Shown: piece after piece, positions 45,139-54,689 of the stretch
Layout of the letters: every line of letters begins with the position of its first letter
How positions within the stretch are numbered: the stretch's first letter is position 1
NCBI GenBank assembly: GCA_020073485.1
Contig: JAIQFB010000001.1
Coordinates: forward strand, 62,001 to 126,000
DNA from: Terriglobia bacterium
Lineage (GTDB): Bacteria > Acidobacteriota > Terriglobia > Acidiferrales > UBA7541
Reading direction: 5' to 3'
DNA: 64,000 bases
Made by a program: the position numbers and the translations under genes
Notes under the pieces: generated by a model
Databases searched by the model: none
What the model was told of the DNA's origin: nothing
What the model saw: the letters and a program-made list of their open reading frames with translations, nothing else

Positions 45139-46068
45139 CTATTCCTGATACTTCTTCTCGGCGACATATTTCCGGCTGAACACCCACGCGCCGGTCACAT
45201 ACATCGAGAAACATTCTAGCGCGTAAACCGGGAAAGCAAGATACCCCGGGGCGGGCATCTGAAAAATCTTCCATTGCTGGCCGATGGGAAACGTGTACGT
45301 CCATCCCGCGCGCGCCCAGTAATTCCAGAATTCCCACAGCCACCCGCAAACCCAGCCCGCGGCAAGAAACGAGTACAGCCGCCCGCGATAGCCGCGCGCA
45401 AGATCGTTCTTGAACGAAGGCAAATGGAGCCGCTCGTTGACCGGTTCGAGCAGAAATAAAAAGCCCAGCCAAACCAGGCCGAACAAATATGCGCCGTCGC
45501 GCTTCGGCACCGCGAGCGGCACAATCAGCAGCACCGCGCCCAGCGTGATCATCATATTCTCCGCGGCGCGCCCCGCGCGAATCGGCCGCGAATCGCCGTC
45601 AAACCACTTGAAAGCTTCAATCAGCCAGGCAGTCACGAAAATCCCGGGCGTGATGGTCGCGAACGCCCACGCGTAGCCGAACCATCGCTCGATGTGCCCC
45701 TGGGGCAGCCCCACGTACGCCCAGTTCGCCAGCCGCAGATTGTAAGCTTCAAAGATCAGCCACAAAGGAATCGATAGCGCCGCCATTTTCAGCAGCCCGC
45801 GAGGCTCGTCGCGCAGTCGCGACACGCCCGAAATCGCAAACGTGGCCGCGTCTGCAATCAAAATGTACGCCGTCCACGCCACCGGACTGAAATACGTCGC
45901 GGCCGGCTCGACCCCATGGAACATCAGGAATTCCGCGCTCGCGAGTGCTGCCAGGCCCAGCCACCCGTGCGCCGGAAACGCCCAGCGCCGCGCGCGAAAA
46001 AATTCCACGACGAGGATCGTCACCGTCGCGGCCGTCAGCAGTATTCCCAGCTTCAACATGCGATGCAT
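45139..46068 (-). CDS. Multi-spanning membrane protein
   Basis: This 309-residue protein has about eight hydrophobic segments (such as ILLTAATVTILVVEFF, AAENMMITLGAVLLIVPLAV) and many aromatic residues near the membrane edges (GYRGRLYSFLAAGWVCGWLW). No transporter motif is recognised. It is the first gene of a pair with the TPR protein. Function is unknown. Confidence 0.75.
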   Translation of the reverse strand: MHRMLKLGILLTAATVTILVVEFFRARRWAFPAHGWLGLAALASAEFLMFHGVEPAATYFSPVAWTAYILIADAATFAISGVSRLRDEPRGLLKMAALSIPLWLIFEAYNLRLANWAYVGLPQGHIERWFGYAWAFATITPGIFVTAWLIEAFKWFDGDSRPIRAGRAAENMMITLGAVLLIVPLAVPKRDGAYLFGLVWLGFLFLLEPVNERLHLPSFKNDLARGYRGRLYSFLAAGWVCGWLWEFWNYWARAGWTYTFPIGQQWKIFQMPAPGYLAFPVYALECFSMYVTGAWVFSRKYVAEKKYQE

Positions 46069-46486
46069 TTACTCCTCAACGATTTTGCATCATTTTGCGA
46101 ATTGTCGGCGAACAAGAATGTTTGTCGGTAATTATTTTGTTTGGGACGTTGAGTAACCCTGAATTTCTTGTGGCGGGAATAACAATTGGGGAAGAAAGAG
46201 AGGCACTCGGCAGACTCACAAGCGCCTCTCCCTACAGCTTCATCAAAGTTTCCAAACCCTCACTGGATCACCTCCTTCTCGGCAAGGCTGCCGATGGGAG
46301 GATTATAAGGCTTTCTTTTGCCGCGGGGCAAATTTGTGTTCGGGAGTGTAATGGCCTTGTCGGAATCTGCGAACCACTTTGCGAGAAGCCCGTTTCTCGG
46401 GACTTGGCAACCAGTCGGTGGTAATGTTCCGCAGATGAACCGGGCAATAGTATGAGGCCGCGCGCCCCCGCGAAAGTGAGTAACTC
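46069..46486. other. Intergenic region, no gene
   Basis: No gene is convincing; a forward frame at 45945-46424 overlaps the membrane protein antisense and has no ribosome site. A 15-base string CTGGATCACCTCCTT near 46262 matches the 16S rRNA 3' tail, with no rRNA sequence before it. The interval probably holds divergent promoters for the membrane gene and the methyltransferase-like gene. Confidence 0.4.
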
Positions 46487-46921
46487 ATGTCGACAGTCAT
46501 CTCCCGCTACGCGCTTCTCTTTGTGATTGGCGCATTCGTTCTTCTCGCAGCTACCGGCAATCTTTTCTCTTCCTCTGTGGTCGTCATAGCCGCGCAGCTC
46601 CTTGCGGTCAGTATCGCCATATGGGCACGCCGCTCGTTTCCCACGAAAACATTTCGCGTGGATGCGACACCATCTGCCGAGACCGTCATTCGCCGCGGCC
46701 CGTATCGATTGATTCGACATCCGATGTATTCTGCCGCATTACTGTTCATATGGGCGGCGGTCCTCGCTCATCTGTCCACGTGGACTGCGGCAATCGGCGC
46801 GTTTGTCACAATCATCGCTGCACTTCGCATTGTCTTCGAAGAGCGCTTTCTTCGCGATCGTTACCCCGATTACGCCGGTTACGCCCAAGTGACAAAAGCG
46901 ATCGTTCCTTACCTGATCTGA
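46487..46921 (+). CDS. Isoprenylcysteine methyltransferase-like membrane protein
   Basis: This 144-residue protein has four membrane helices and the ICMT/PEMT signature: RRGPYRLIRHPMYSAALLF, then FEERFLRDRYPDYAGYAQ. Members transfer methyl from S-adenosylmethionine to lipids or other membrane substrates; the true substrate is unknown. Divergent from the membrane/TPR pair. The ATG at 46487 is used. Confidence 0.88.
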   Translation: MSTVISRYALLFVIGAFVLLAATGNLFSSSVVVIAAQLLAVSIAIWARRSFPTKTFRVDATPSAETVIRRGPYRLIRHPMYSAALLFIWAAVLAHLSTWTAAIGAFVTIIAALRIVFEERFLRDRYPDYAGYAQVTKAIVPYLI

Positions 46922-47108
46922 CGGCAGTAGCAGGCTGGTTACCAGCATTTCTGTGAATGTGCGAGCCGCCTTCCGAGAAGAGTGTTTATCAGAAATTGGA
47001 AATGCTGCCTCGGGCGCCCGCACCCGCGCGCCCGGATTCTCGCCGAGCACCAGTTTCATGCTATAGAAGTATTGGCTGCCCCGAGGCAGGTAAGTGGGGA
47101 GTTCAAAG

Positions 47109-48395
47109 GTGGCGGACAAACATCGAGTCGTAATCATCGGCGGCGGCTTCGGCGGCCTGAGCGCAGCGAAGCGGCTCAAGCACGCCCCCGTCCAAGTGAC
47201 GCTCATCGACCGCTGCAATTACCATCTGTTTCAACCGCTGCTCTACCAGGTTGCCACGGGCGCGCTTTCTCCCGCCAACATCGCCGCTCCGCTCCGCAAC
47301 GTCCTCAAGAATCACCGGAACACAAAAGTCCTATTGGCCGAGGCCACGCGCATTGACGCCGCGGGGCGTCGGGTCATATTGAGCGATGGCGAAATTCCCT
47401 ACGACACCCTCATCGTCGCGACCGGGGCGTCCCACCAATATTTCGGCCACGACGCGTGGGAGAAGTTCGCGCCCGGCCTGAAGACAGTGGAGGACGCGAC
47501 GGACATGCGCCGCCGGATTCTGCTGGCGTTCGAGGCTGCCGAGCGCGAACGAGACCCCGCGAAATGCGCCGCTTGGATGACGTTCATCGTGGTCGGCGCC
47601 GGGCCCACGGGCGTGGAGTTGGCGGGCGCGCTTGGCGAAATTGCGCATGACACGCTGAAGCACGATTTCCGCAACATCAACCCGTCGCAAGCCAGCATTC
47701 TTTTGGTGGAAGCGGCCGACCGCGTACTCCCTCCCTATCCTCCGCCGCTTTCCGCGGCCGCCAGGAAAATGCTTGCGCGGCTCGGCGTGACGATTCGCAC
47801 GGGTGCGACGGTAATGAATATCGAAGACGGCGCCGTGACCATTCGCGAAGGTGAACGCACCGAAACAATTCCCACCCGCACGATTCTGTGGGCGGCCGGC
47901 GTCCTCGCCTCGCCGCTTGGCCGCATGCTTGCCCAGGAAGCCGGCGCAACCCTCGACCGAGTGGGTCGAGTTGTCGTCGAGCCGGACCTCACAATCCCCG
48001 GCCATCCCGAAATTTTCGTGATCGGCGACCTTTCCAATTTCAGCCACCAAACGGGAAAGCCGCTCCCGGGCGTCGCGCAGCCCGCCATCCAAGCCGGACG
48101 CTACGTGGCAAAGACGATCGAGCGCCGCCTTCGCGTAGAAAAAATCGAGCCGTTTCACTACGTGGATAAGGGAAATCTCGCGACCATCGGCCGCGCCGCA
48201 GCCGTGGCGGATCTAGGATGGCTTCGTCTGTCCGGCCTGGCCGCCTGGATGATCTGGCTGTTCGTTCATCTTCTCTATATCGTGCAGTTCCAGAATCGCC
48301 TGCTCGTTCTAATGCAGTGGGCCTGGCTCTACTTCACCCGCGACCGTTCCGCACGCCTGATTACAGGGAAAAATCCCCTGCCGCTCGATTTATAG
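47109..48395 (+). CDS. ndh: Type II NADH dehydrogenase
   Basis: This 428-residue FAD enzyme passes electrons from NADH to quinone without pumping protons. The FAD motif IIGGGFGGLSAAK is at the N-terminus and the NADH motif VVGAGPTGVELAG near residue 160. LPGVAQPAIQAGRYVA and a C-terminal amphipathic helix region (WMIWLFVHLLYIVQFQNR) complete the family profile. I chose the GTG at 47109, with GGGGAG 7 nt upstream, over the GTG at 47094. Confidence 0.93.
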   Translation: MADKHRVVIIGGGFGGLSAAKRLKHAPVQVTLIDRCNYHLFQPLLYQVATGALSPANIAAPLRNVLKNHRNTKVLLAEATRIDAAGRRVILSDGEIPYDTLIVATGASHQYFGHDAWEKFAPGLKTVEDATDMRRRILLAFEAAERERDPAKCAAWMTFIVVGAGPTGVELAGALGEIAHDTLKHDFRNINPSQASILLVEAADRVLPPYPPPLSAAARKMLARLGVTIRTGATVMNIEDGAVTIREGERTETIPTRTILWAAGVLASPLGRMLAQEAGATLDRVGRVVVEPDLTIPGHPEIFVIGDLSNFSHQTGKPLPGVAQPAIQAGRYVAKTIERRLRVEKIEPFHYVDKGNLATIGRAAAVADLGWLRLSGLAAWMIWLFVHLLYIVQFQNRLLVLMQWAWLYFTRDRSARLITGKNPLPLDL

Positions 48396-48474
48396 GCCAG
48401 GCCGAAGCGGGTTGAATCTGATTTAAGCGCGGCGGCACATAGTGGCAAATGGAATGGAGGCGAGGGCCAGGGAT

Positions 48475-48996
48475 CTACTTCACTCGCTCCCAGATTTTTT
48501 CCTGCACCTGGCGGGCGCCGTTTCTTACCAGCGGGGGCGTGAGCAGCACCAGCCGGTCCGGCCCTTCGAATCTGAATTCGTTGACGAGGGTCATGTTGAC
48601 GTCATTTTCAAGCGATGACGCTTCGATGTGGTGTCTCACTTTGTGGCCGGCAACCTTATAGCTGCCGGCGTACGAGATGAACCGCGAAAAGGCTTCGGCG
48701 CGCTCCTCGACGGGCGCCGATTCACGGTCGCCGGCCGAGAGCGGTTTGCGCCCGTCGTATGCTTCAATCCCGGCCACTCTTCCGTTCGCGGTATAGGTCA
48801 GGAGTCCTTCGGGGCGTGGCCCATACGCGTCCGCAATGACGTCACCCTTATCCATCCTGGCCGTAACCGAGACAAGCTTCCATGTGCCCACGAGGCTGGG
48901 CTCTTGGGTTTGCGATTGCGCCACTCCCGCTCTTGGGATCGACAATGCGATCGCCAGCGACAAGGCCAGCGCCGCGAGAGCCGGTGATTTCCGCAT
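48475..48996 (-). CDS. Lipocalin-like exported protein (copy 2)
   Basis: This 173-residue protein has a signal peptide (ALAALALSLAIALSIPRAGVA) and a lipocalin-like domain: SLVGTWKLVSVTARMDKG, GLLTYTANGRVAGIEAYDG, SRFISYAGSYKV. It ends IWERVK like its neighbour. It would bind a small hydrophobic ligand in the periplasm. It is a tandem paralogue of the next gene, 41 bp apart. The ATG at 48996 is preceded by GAGGTG. Confidence 0.85.
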   Translation of the reverse strand: MRKSPALAALALSLAIALSIPRAGVAQSQTQEPSLVGTWKLVSVTARMDKGDVIADAYGPRPEGLLTYTANGRVAGIEAYDGRKPLSAGDRESAPVEERAEAFSRFISYAGSYKVAGHKVRHHIEASSLENDVNMTLVNEFRFEGPDRLVLLTPPLVRNGARQVQEKIWERVK

Positions 48997-49037
48997 TTTC
49001 GCCACACCTCGACGCCAGTGGCTCGCTGCCGCGGCAC

Positions 49038-49565
49038 TCACTTCACGCGCTCCCAAAACATTTCGTGAAATTCCTGCACCCCGTTGCGCGAGACCGGGGG
49101 CGTTCGCAGGCTGACGCGATCCGGCCCCTGGAACGTCACTGTGCGCACCTGTTCGTTGGCAAGGGGATTGCGCCCGGGCGATTGCAGCACTTCCTGGTGA
49201 TGGATCACCGTGTCGCCCTTCAGCGTGTATGTTCCTGCGTAGGTGATTACGGAAGAGTAGGCCTGGGCCCTTTCCGCCGCAGGCGACCGCACCAGATCGT
49301 TCACCGAGAGCGGTTTTCGGTTGTCGTACGTTTCGATCACGCTCATTCGGCCGTCGGCCGTATAAGTGATGAAGCCCTTCGGGTGCGGGCCGTAGGCTTG
49401 CTTGTTCAGGTCCTTCTTGTCCTTGTCCGCCCACGAGTACACGGCGAGCAATCGCCACGTGCCCACGATGCTTGGCTTCGTCTCGAATTTGTCCGTGGAT
49501 TGCGCGGCCGCCGAATGCGCCGTCGCGAGCGCCAACACTGCGAGAATCCACAAACTTCTCGCCAT
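49038..49565 (-). CDS. Lipocalin-like exported protein (copy 1)
   Basis: This 175-residue paralogue has a signal peptide (LWILAVLALATAHSAAA) and the same domain blocks (SIVGTWRLLAVYSWADKD, GFITYTADGRMSVIETYDN, YSSVITYAGTYTLKGD, FWERVK). A much longer open frame to 50510 contains antisense of the hydrolase and is rejected. The secreted hydrolase gene lies upstream on the same strand, so the three may form one operon. Confidence 0.85.
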   Translation of the reverse strand: MARSLWILAVLALATAHSAAAQSTDKFETKPSIVGTWRLLAVYSWADKDKKDLNKQAYGPHPKGFITYTADGRMSVIETYDNRKPLSVNDLVRSPAAERAQAYSSVITYAGTYTLKGDTVIHHQEVLQSPGRNPLANEQVRTVTFQGPDRVSLRTPPVSRNGVQEFHEMFWERVK

Positions 49566-49777
49566 CGTATTTCCGCGGACTTGAGTCCGGCGGGTGGACA
49601 GCCTCATGTCTCGCTCCGGCATTTCCATGTTGGTCGCTCCACGGCAATCCCGCTTTTCGGGATTCGAGAACGGCACTTCATGCCCTGTGAGTCGAACGTT
49701 TTCCAGCTCCTCTTTTCGGACTTGCCCCTGCTTGGAAACGAATTCGCCCGTGTCGGCTCCCGGCTTGGAAGTTTCGC

Positions 49778-50974
49778 TCAGCGCACGTTCTTTTCCAGCC
49801 AGCTCATGAAATACTTCGCGATCCCCGCGCTGTTTTTTTCGGACATCATCTGATGCCCGTTGCCCGGCAGCCCCACGTCTTCCAGGTTCACGTACGTGGT
49901 CTTCACGCCCGCCTGATTCAGCCACTTCGCCGTGCAATGCGAGTACGGCCGGTGATAGCTCGCTTCTCCCGCCACGTTGAGAACCGGAATTCCCTCCAGG
50001 TTCACCAGTTTGTGCGCGGGCTCCTGCTGCACCCAGCAGGGAATCAAGTCGGGGCCGTCCGCTTTTTCCTGGCGCACGGGATGCAATTCTGCAGGGTTGG
50101 TGATCGGTGGATCGTAGTGCAAGGGAAGATTCGACAAGCCCCATAGGCGCCCCGGACCGCTCCTGCCGCGTTCGGCCTCCTCGATGGGCGGCGCGACCGG
50201 CTCGGCTGCGACGATGCCTTTCACCAGTTTCGGCCGCATGTCGGCGGCGTTCCATCCTGATGGAGCAACGCCCGAGTGCAGCAGCAGAATCACCGGCTTG
50301 CCAATCAGGTCCAGCAATTCCGCGATGTCCTCGGCAGCGACCTGCGGCAGGTCCGCGCCCGTCGGCGTCTGCGTGTCGGTCTTCGCGTAATAATCGAAGA
50401 TCGGATCCCCCATCTTGCCCTTCATCGGGCCGTCTCCCGGCCATTGCGTGTGCTTGGTCCATTGCGGCCAGGTGCTTTGCGGCGTGGCTGGCGGACGCCC
50501 GCTCGACCACACTTCCTCCATGAGCGATCCGGTGCGCGGGGGAAGCAAGTCGCCGTCAACGCCCGGCACATACGCCGAGCGCCCGTACGCCGGAAGATCG
50601 AGCATGTACACGGTGTACCCGTTGTTCACGAAATCGTAGGCCCAGCCGGGCCGCCCGTCAGGCGTCATCAATAACGCCACGTTGGATTGTCCGCCGCCGG
50701 ATTGCACGAACACGATTGGATACTTGTACCGGATCACTTTCGGCACCCACACTTCCACATACATCGCGCCGCGCATCTCTTCCTTGCCCGGTCCGCCCAC
50801 CCATTTTCCGCCCACGTAGAAATGTCCCTGCCGCGCAATCTTGGCCGTGGAAAACGTCGGCACCGATTTCAGCGGGATGTCCACTTTTTCATTCTGGGCG
50901 CTCGCTGGGAAATTTCCCCCGGCAACAATCGCAGTCAGCGCAAACAACAGCGCAGTCGAAATCTTCATTTTCAT
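49778..50974 (-). CDS. Secreted alpha/beta hydrolase
   Basis: This 398-residue protein has a signal peptide (LLFALTAIVAGGNFPASA) and an alpha/beta-hydrolase fold: YPIVFVQSGGGQSN as the oxyanion loop, LLLHSGVAPSGW around the nucleophile Ser, and a C-terminal GNGHQMMSEKNSAG catalytic His region. The nucleophile elbow HSGVAPS is not the classic GxSxG, so hydrolase activity on an ester is likely but the substrate is unknown. It heads the cluster with the two lipocalin-like genes. Confidence 0.82.
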   Translation of the reverse strand: MKMKISTALLFALTAIVAGGNFPASAQNEKVDIPLKSVPTFSTAKIARQGHFYVGGKWVGGPGKEEMRGAMYVEVWVPKVIRYKYPIVFVQSGGGQSNVALLMTPDGRPGWAYDFVNNGYTVYMLDLPAYGRSAYVPGVDGDLLPPRTGSLMEEVWSSGRPPATPQSTWPQWTKHTQWPGDGPMKGKMGDPIFDYYAKTDTQTPTGADLPQVAAEDIAELLDLIGKPVILLLHSGVAPSGWNAADMRPKLVKGIVAAEPVAPPIEEAERGRSGPGRLWGLSNLPLHYDPPITNPAELHPVRQEKADGPDLIPCWVQQEPAHKLVNLEGIPVLNVAGEASYHRPYSHCTAKWLNQAGVKTTYVNLEDVGLPGNGHQMMSEKNSAGIAKYFMSWLEKNVR

Positions 50975-51083
50975 CGCGTCTCTCCCTGTCGGATGGTTCG
51001 GGGGTTTCCCTTTTTGAATTTCGGAACAAATTTGTGCTTCGGTCTGTTATAGCGTAGCTCGATCCATTGTCAAGGGATTAGCC

Positions 51084-51166
51084 GCCTTAGTAGGACAGGC
51101 ACTCTTGCCTATCCGCGTCATTTCTGCTGAGGTGTAATGGACAGGCAAGAGTGCCTGTCCTACAAA
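51084..51166. repeat. Pair of palindromes (GGCAAGAGTGCC family)
   Basis: GGACAGGCACTCTTGCCTAT (about 51092) and GGACAGGCAAGAGTGCCTGT (about 51140) are an inverted pair. A third copy lies at 58144-58174. They are a second intergenic palindrome family, upstream of hpaB. Confidence 0.75.
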
Positions 51167-51185
51167 AACATTCCTCTCGCATTTC

Positions 51186-51214
51186 TTGACATGCGGAAGG
51201 AATCTATCTATTAC
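51186..51214 (+). promoter_or_regulatory. Candidate promoter of the aromatic hydroxylase gene
   Basis: TTGACA (51186-51191) and TATTAC (51209-51214) with 17-bp spacing; the start codon is 94 nt downstream. It follows the repeat pair. Confidence 0.5.
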
Positions 51215-51307
51215 CTACACGTGTAAACTACAGGCCACGAGCATTCCGCCAGACCGCAGACAATGCTGCAATGAAACGCGAGCCCCGAAACAGGAGAACG
51301 ATCCGTC

Positions 51308-52849
51308 ATGACGCAAATTCCCGCAAGCGGCGCTCCAACCGGAACCGCGACGCCCACCAATGAGATGCTAAACGGTTCCCGTTACCTGGCGAGTCTCTCC
51401 GATGCCCGCGAAGTGTACCTCTACGGCGAGCGCGTCAAGGACGTCACCCAACATCCCGGCTTCCGCAATTCCTGCCGCTCGATCGCGCGCCTGTACGACG
51501 CACTGCACGATCCCAAGCACAGCGACACGCTCACGGCGATCGACCGCTCCGGCCGCCGCACTCACAAATTTTTCATGCCCAGTTATACGCCGCAGGAACT
51601 TCTCGGCGCACGCGACGCGATCGTCGAATGGGCGCGCCTGAGTTACGGATTCATGGGCCGCACGCCCGATTACAAAGCGGCGCTCATGGCCAGCCTCGCC
51701 TCGCAGCCCGAGTTTTACGCGCCCTTCGAGGAGAACGCGCGAAAATGGTACGCGCGCTATTCCTCGCAGTGCCTTTTCCTGAACCACTGCCTCATCAATC
51801 CTCCCGTCGACCGCAATCGCCCCGCCCATGAAATCGGCGACGTCTTCGTGCACGTGGTGAAGGAGCAGGATGGCGGCATCATCGTCAGCGGCGCAAAAAC
51901 GCTCGGCACCGGTTCGGCCATGACCCACGCCACGTTCGTCGCCCAAAACAGCGCCACCACGCTCGACAAGGAAAAGGCGAAGGACTTCGCCCTGGTCTTT
52001 ATCGCGCCGCTCGACACTCCCGGCACGAAGCTGCTTTGCCGCCCTTCGTACGAAGGCAACGCCAAGAGCCCCTTCGACAATCCTCTTTCCAGCCGCTTCG
52101 ACGAAAATGACGCCGTGCTGCTGTTCGACAACGCCTTCATTCCCTGGGAAAACGTGCTCGTCTACCGCGATCCTGAGCGCGCCAATTCCTTCTTCCGCCA
52201 TTCGCGATTCGTGAATCGCTACACGCTGCAATCCGCTTCGCGCCTCGCGGTCAAACTCGATTTCATGTGTGGCCTTTTCGCCCGCGCCATCGAGGCCAAC
52301 GGCACGGACACGTTTCGCGGCGTGCAGGCCGCCATGGGCGAAATTCTCGCCTGGAGAAATCTGGTTTGGGCCATCACCGCCGCGATGTGCCTCGATCCCG
52401 AGCCCGCCCCCGGCGGCGCTGTCGTTCCCAAGCAGGAATACGCCTACACCCTGCGCGTTTTCGGTTCGCAGTGCTGGCCCGCGGTGCGTTACCTGTTTGA
52501 AAAAAATCTTGCTGTCAGCCTGCTCATGACGCCATCCAGTTACAAGGATTTGCAGAACGAGGAACTCCAGCCGCTGATTGAAAAATATTATCGTGGTTCC
52601 TCCTCCACCGCCGCCGATCGCATCAAGCTGTTCAAGCTGATCTGGGACGCCATCGGCACCGAATTCGGCGCGCGCCACGAACTCTACGAAATCAATTATT
52701 CCGGCAACCACGAACAGATCCGCCTGGACGTCCTTACCGGCGCGCGCCAGAGCGGCATCCTCGACCGCTGCATCGCCCTCACCGAACAATGCATGTCCGA
52801 ATACGATTTGAACGGCTGGAAAGATTCCACCTGGGTCTGGGAAAAATAA
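51308..52849 (+). CDS. 4-hydroxyphenylacetate 3-hydroxylase-like flavin-dependent monooxygenase (HpaB family)
   Basis: This 513-residue protein has the HpaB N-, middle and C-terminal domain order. Motifs: LNGSRYLASLSDAREVYLYG at the start, ARKWYARYSSQCLFLNHCL, and LFDNAFIPWENVLVYRDPER in the FAD-binding middle. The family hydroxylates phenolic substrates ortho to the OH group using reduced FAD from a partner reductase. A flavin reductase is 6.5 kb away rather than next door. Substrate is not fixed by sequence. The adjacent repeats and promoter precede it. Confidence 0.9.
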   Translation: MTQIPASGAPTGTATPTNEMLNGSRYLASLSDAREVYLYGERVKDVTQHPGFRNSCRSIARLYDALHDPKHSDTLTAIDRSGRRTHKFFMPSYTPQELLGARDAIVEWARLSYGFMGRTPDYKAALMASLASQPEFYAPFEENARKWYARYSSQCLFLNHCLINPPVDRNRPAHEIGDVFVHVVKEQDGGIIVSGAKTLGTGSAMTHATFVAQNSATTLDKEKAKDFALVFIAPLDTPGTKLLCRPSYEGNAKSPFDNPLSSRFDENDAVLLFDNAFIPWENVLVYRDPERANSFFRHSRFVNRYTLQSASRLAVKLDFMCGLFARAIEANGTDTFRGVQAAMGEILAWRNLVWAITAAMCLDPEPAPGGAVVPKQEYAYTLRVFGSQCWPAVRYLFEKNLAVSLLMTPSSYKDLQNEELQPLIEKYYRGSSSTAADRIKLFKLIWDAIGTEFGARHELYEINYSGNHEQIRLDVLTGARQSGILDRCIALTEQCMSEYDLNGWKDSTWVWEK

Positions 52850-52951
52850 GGGCAACGCCCAACGAAATGGCCTGCAAATCCACGGATGAATCTCCGTTGG
52901 ACCAATACCCGCCGGAGCGGTGTAAAATACAAAGTTTGGGGAGGCAATAAT

Positions 52952-54469
52952 ATGGAATTTCTAGCCGGCAGCTTATTGGAACTGATCACGCAAACGTCCA
53001 CCAATCTTCCGCCCGACGTCCGCGCGGCGATGAACATCGCGGCCAAGGAAGAAACGCCCGGCACGCAATCTTCGCAGGCGTTCGACATCATTTTGTCGAA
53101 CATAGACATGGCCGTCGACGATACCGGCCCGATTTGCCAGGATACCGGCATGCCCACCTTCATCGTTCATACGCCCGTGGGCGTGAACCAGATCCGCATC
53201 AAGAAAGCCATTCTCGAAGCGGTTGCCGAAGCCACGCGCCTGGGAAAACTGCGCCCCAACTCCGTCGATTCCCTCACCGGAAAAAACAGCGGCAACAATC
53301 TGGGTGAGGAAACCCCCGTCGTGCATTTCAATCAATGGGAAGAGAACGACATTGAAGTCAAACTGATCCTCAAGGGCGGCGGCTGCGAAAATAAAAACAT
53401 CCAGTATTCGGTGCCGTGCACGCTCGACCATCTGGGCCGCGCCGACCGCAACCTCGAAGGCGTCCGCAAATGCATCCTGCACGCCGTGTGGCAGGCGCAA
53501 GGCCAAGGATGCGCGCCGGGAGCGCTCGGCGTGTGCATCGGCAGCGACCGCGCCCACGGCTACGAACTGGCCAAGGAGCAACTCTTCCGCACGCTGGACG
53601 ATGTGAATGCCAACCCCACGCTGGCGGAACTCGAATCGGAAATCATGGAAGAAGCCAACAAATTGGGCGTGGGCGCAATGGGCTTCGGCGGAAAATCCTC
53701 CCTCATTGGATGCAAAATCACCGCCGCGAACCGCCTCCCCGCGAGCTTCTTCGTTTCGGTCGCCTACGAATGCTGGGCGTTCCGCCGCCTGGGCGTGCGC
53801 CTGGACGCAACCACCGGAGCGATCACGCAGTGGCTCTACCGCGATCCTTCGCGCCCGGTCGAGCGCATGGCGCGCGGCTCCGGCTTCGCGCTCACTGGCC
53901 GCGAAGTGGTTCTCACCGCTCCCTTGACCGAAGCGCAGGTGCGCGCGCTGAAAGTCGGCGACGTCGTACTGATCAACGGCGAGATGTACACCGGCCGCGA
54001 CAACGTGCACGCCTACCTGATGAAGAATCCTCCGCCGGTCGATTTGAACGGATCCGTGCTCTATCACTGCGGCCCGGTAATGCTCAAGCAAGGCGATCAA
54101 TGGGTGGTCAAGGCCGCGGGCCCTACCACCAGCATCCGCGAAGAGCCCTATCAGGCCGACGTCATCAAAAAATACGGCGTGCGCGCCGTTATCGGAAAAG
54201 GTGGCATGGGCGCGAAAACCTTGGCCGCGCTGAAGGAATACGGCGCCGTGTACCTGAACGGCATCGGCGGCGCCGCCCAATACTACGCGCGCACGGTTGA
54301 GAAAGTCTTAGGCGTCGAGCTCATGGAATTCGGCATCCCCGAAGCCATGTGGCACCTGCGCGTGAAGAATTTCGCCGCCATCGTCACCATGGACGCCCAC
54401 GGTAACAGTTTGCACGCCGATATCGAAAAAACCACCGGCGACGCCCTGGAGGCGCTGCAAAAGGTTTAG
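52952..54469 (+). CDS. Class I (Fe-S) fumarate hydratase
   Basis: This 505-residue enzyme interconverts fumarate and malate. Seen: the alpha half with DTGPICQDTGMPTFIVHTPV, GGGCENKNIQYSVPC (iron-sulfur cysteines), and GAMGFGGKSSLIGCKI; the beta half with GDVVLINGEMYTGRDNVH and GGMGAKTLAALKEYGAVYL. Both halves are fused in one chain, as in many class I fumarases. ATG 52952 has GGGGAGG just upstream. It is probably in an operon with the hydroxylase gene. Confidence 0.93.
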   Translation: MEFLAGSLLELITQTSTNLPPDVRAAMNIAAKEETPGTQSSQAFDIILSNIDMAVDDTGPICQDTGMPTFIVHTPVGVNQIRIKKAILEAVAEATRLGKLRPNSVDSLTGKNSGNNLGEETPVVHFNQWEENDIEVKLILKGGGCENKNIQYSVPCTLDHLGRADRNLEGVRKCILHAVWQAQGQGCAPGALGVCIGSDRAHGYELAKEQLFRTLDDVNANPTLAELESEIMEEANKLGVGAMGFGGKSSLIGCKITAANRLPASFFVSVAYECWAFRRLGVRLDATTGAITQWLYRDPSRPVERMARGSGFALTGREVVLTAPLTEAQVRALKVGDVVLINGEMYTGRDNVHAYLMKNPPPVDLNGSVLYHCGPVMLKQGDQWVVKAAGPTTSIREEPYQADVIKKYGVRAVIGKGGMGAKTLAALKEYGAVYLNGIGGAAQYYARTVEKVLGVELMEFGIPEAMWHLRVKNFAAIVTMDAHGNSLHADIEKTTGDALEALQKV

Positions 54470-54516
54470 GCGAGCGTCGCTCCAATAGTTCAAGTGTGCC
54501 AGGCGGCGCAGCTTTT

Positions 54517-54608
54517 GGTGGCACAGGCTTCAGCCTGTGCGGTTTAGTTGCCAGAGATATCGACTCTGCTCGCATCAAACACCACAGGCTGAAGCCTGTG
54601 ACACCAAA
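54517..54608. repeat. Two facing palindrome copies (GGCTTCAGCC family)
   Basis: A forward copy (GGTGGCACAGGCTTCAGCCT) at 54517 and an inverse copy (CACAGGCTGAAGCCTGTG) at 54583 lie 40 bp apart. Each is a hairpin and together they form a larger one. Confidence 0.8.
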
Positions 54609-54689
54609 ACCGTCGAATGCAATTCGGCCCATTTTCATACGCCCTAGTAAGGACTGCACGCCTATGCTGGTGAGAAGGGCAGGCTAGAG

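Noticed and set aside
46262-46276. 15-base match to the 16S rRNA 3' tail
   Set aside because: No rRNA sequence before it, and the neighbouring bases differ; chance match is likely.
49038-50510. 490-codon minus-strand frame read as one large protein
   Set aside because: Only the last 175 codons (lipocalin-like with signal peptide) look real; the rest overlaps the hydrolase in another frame.
51368-52855. Minus-strand 495-codon frame
   Set aside because: Shadow of the HpaB-type gene.
52973-54280. Minus-strand 435-codon frame
   Set aside because: Shadow of the fumarase gene; also low complexity.
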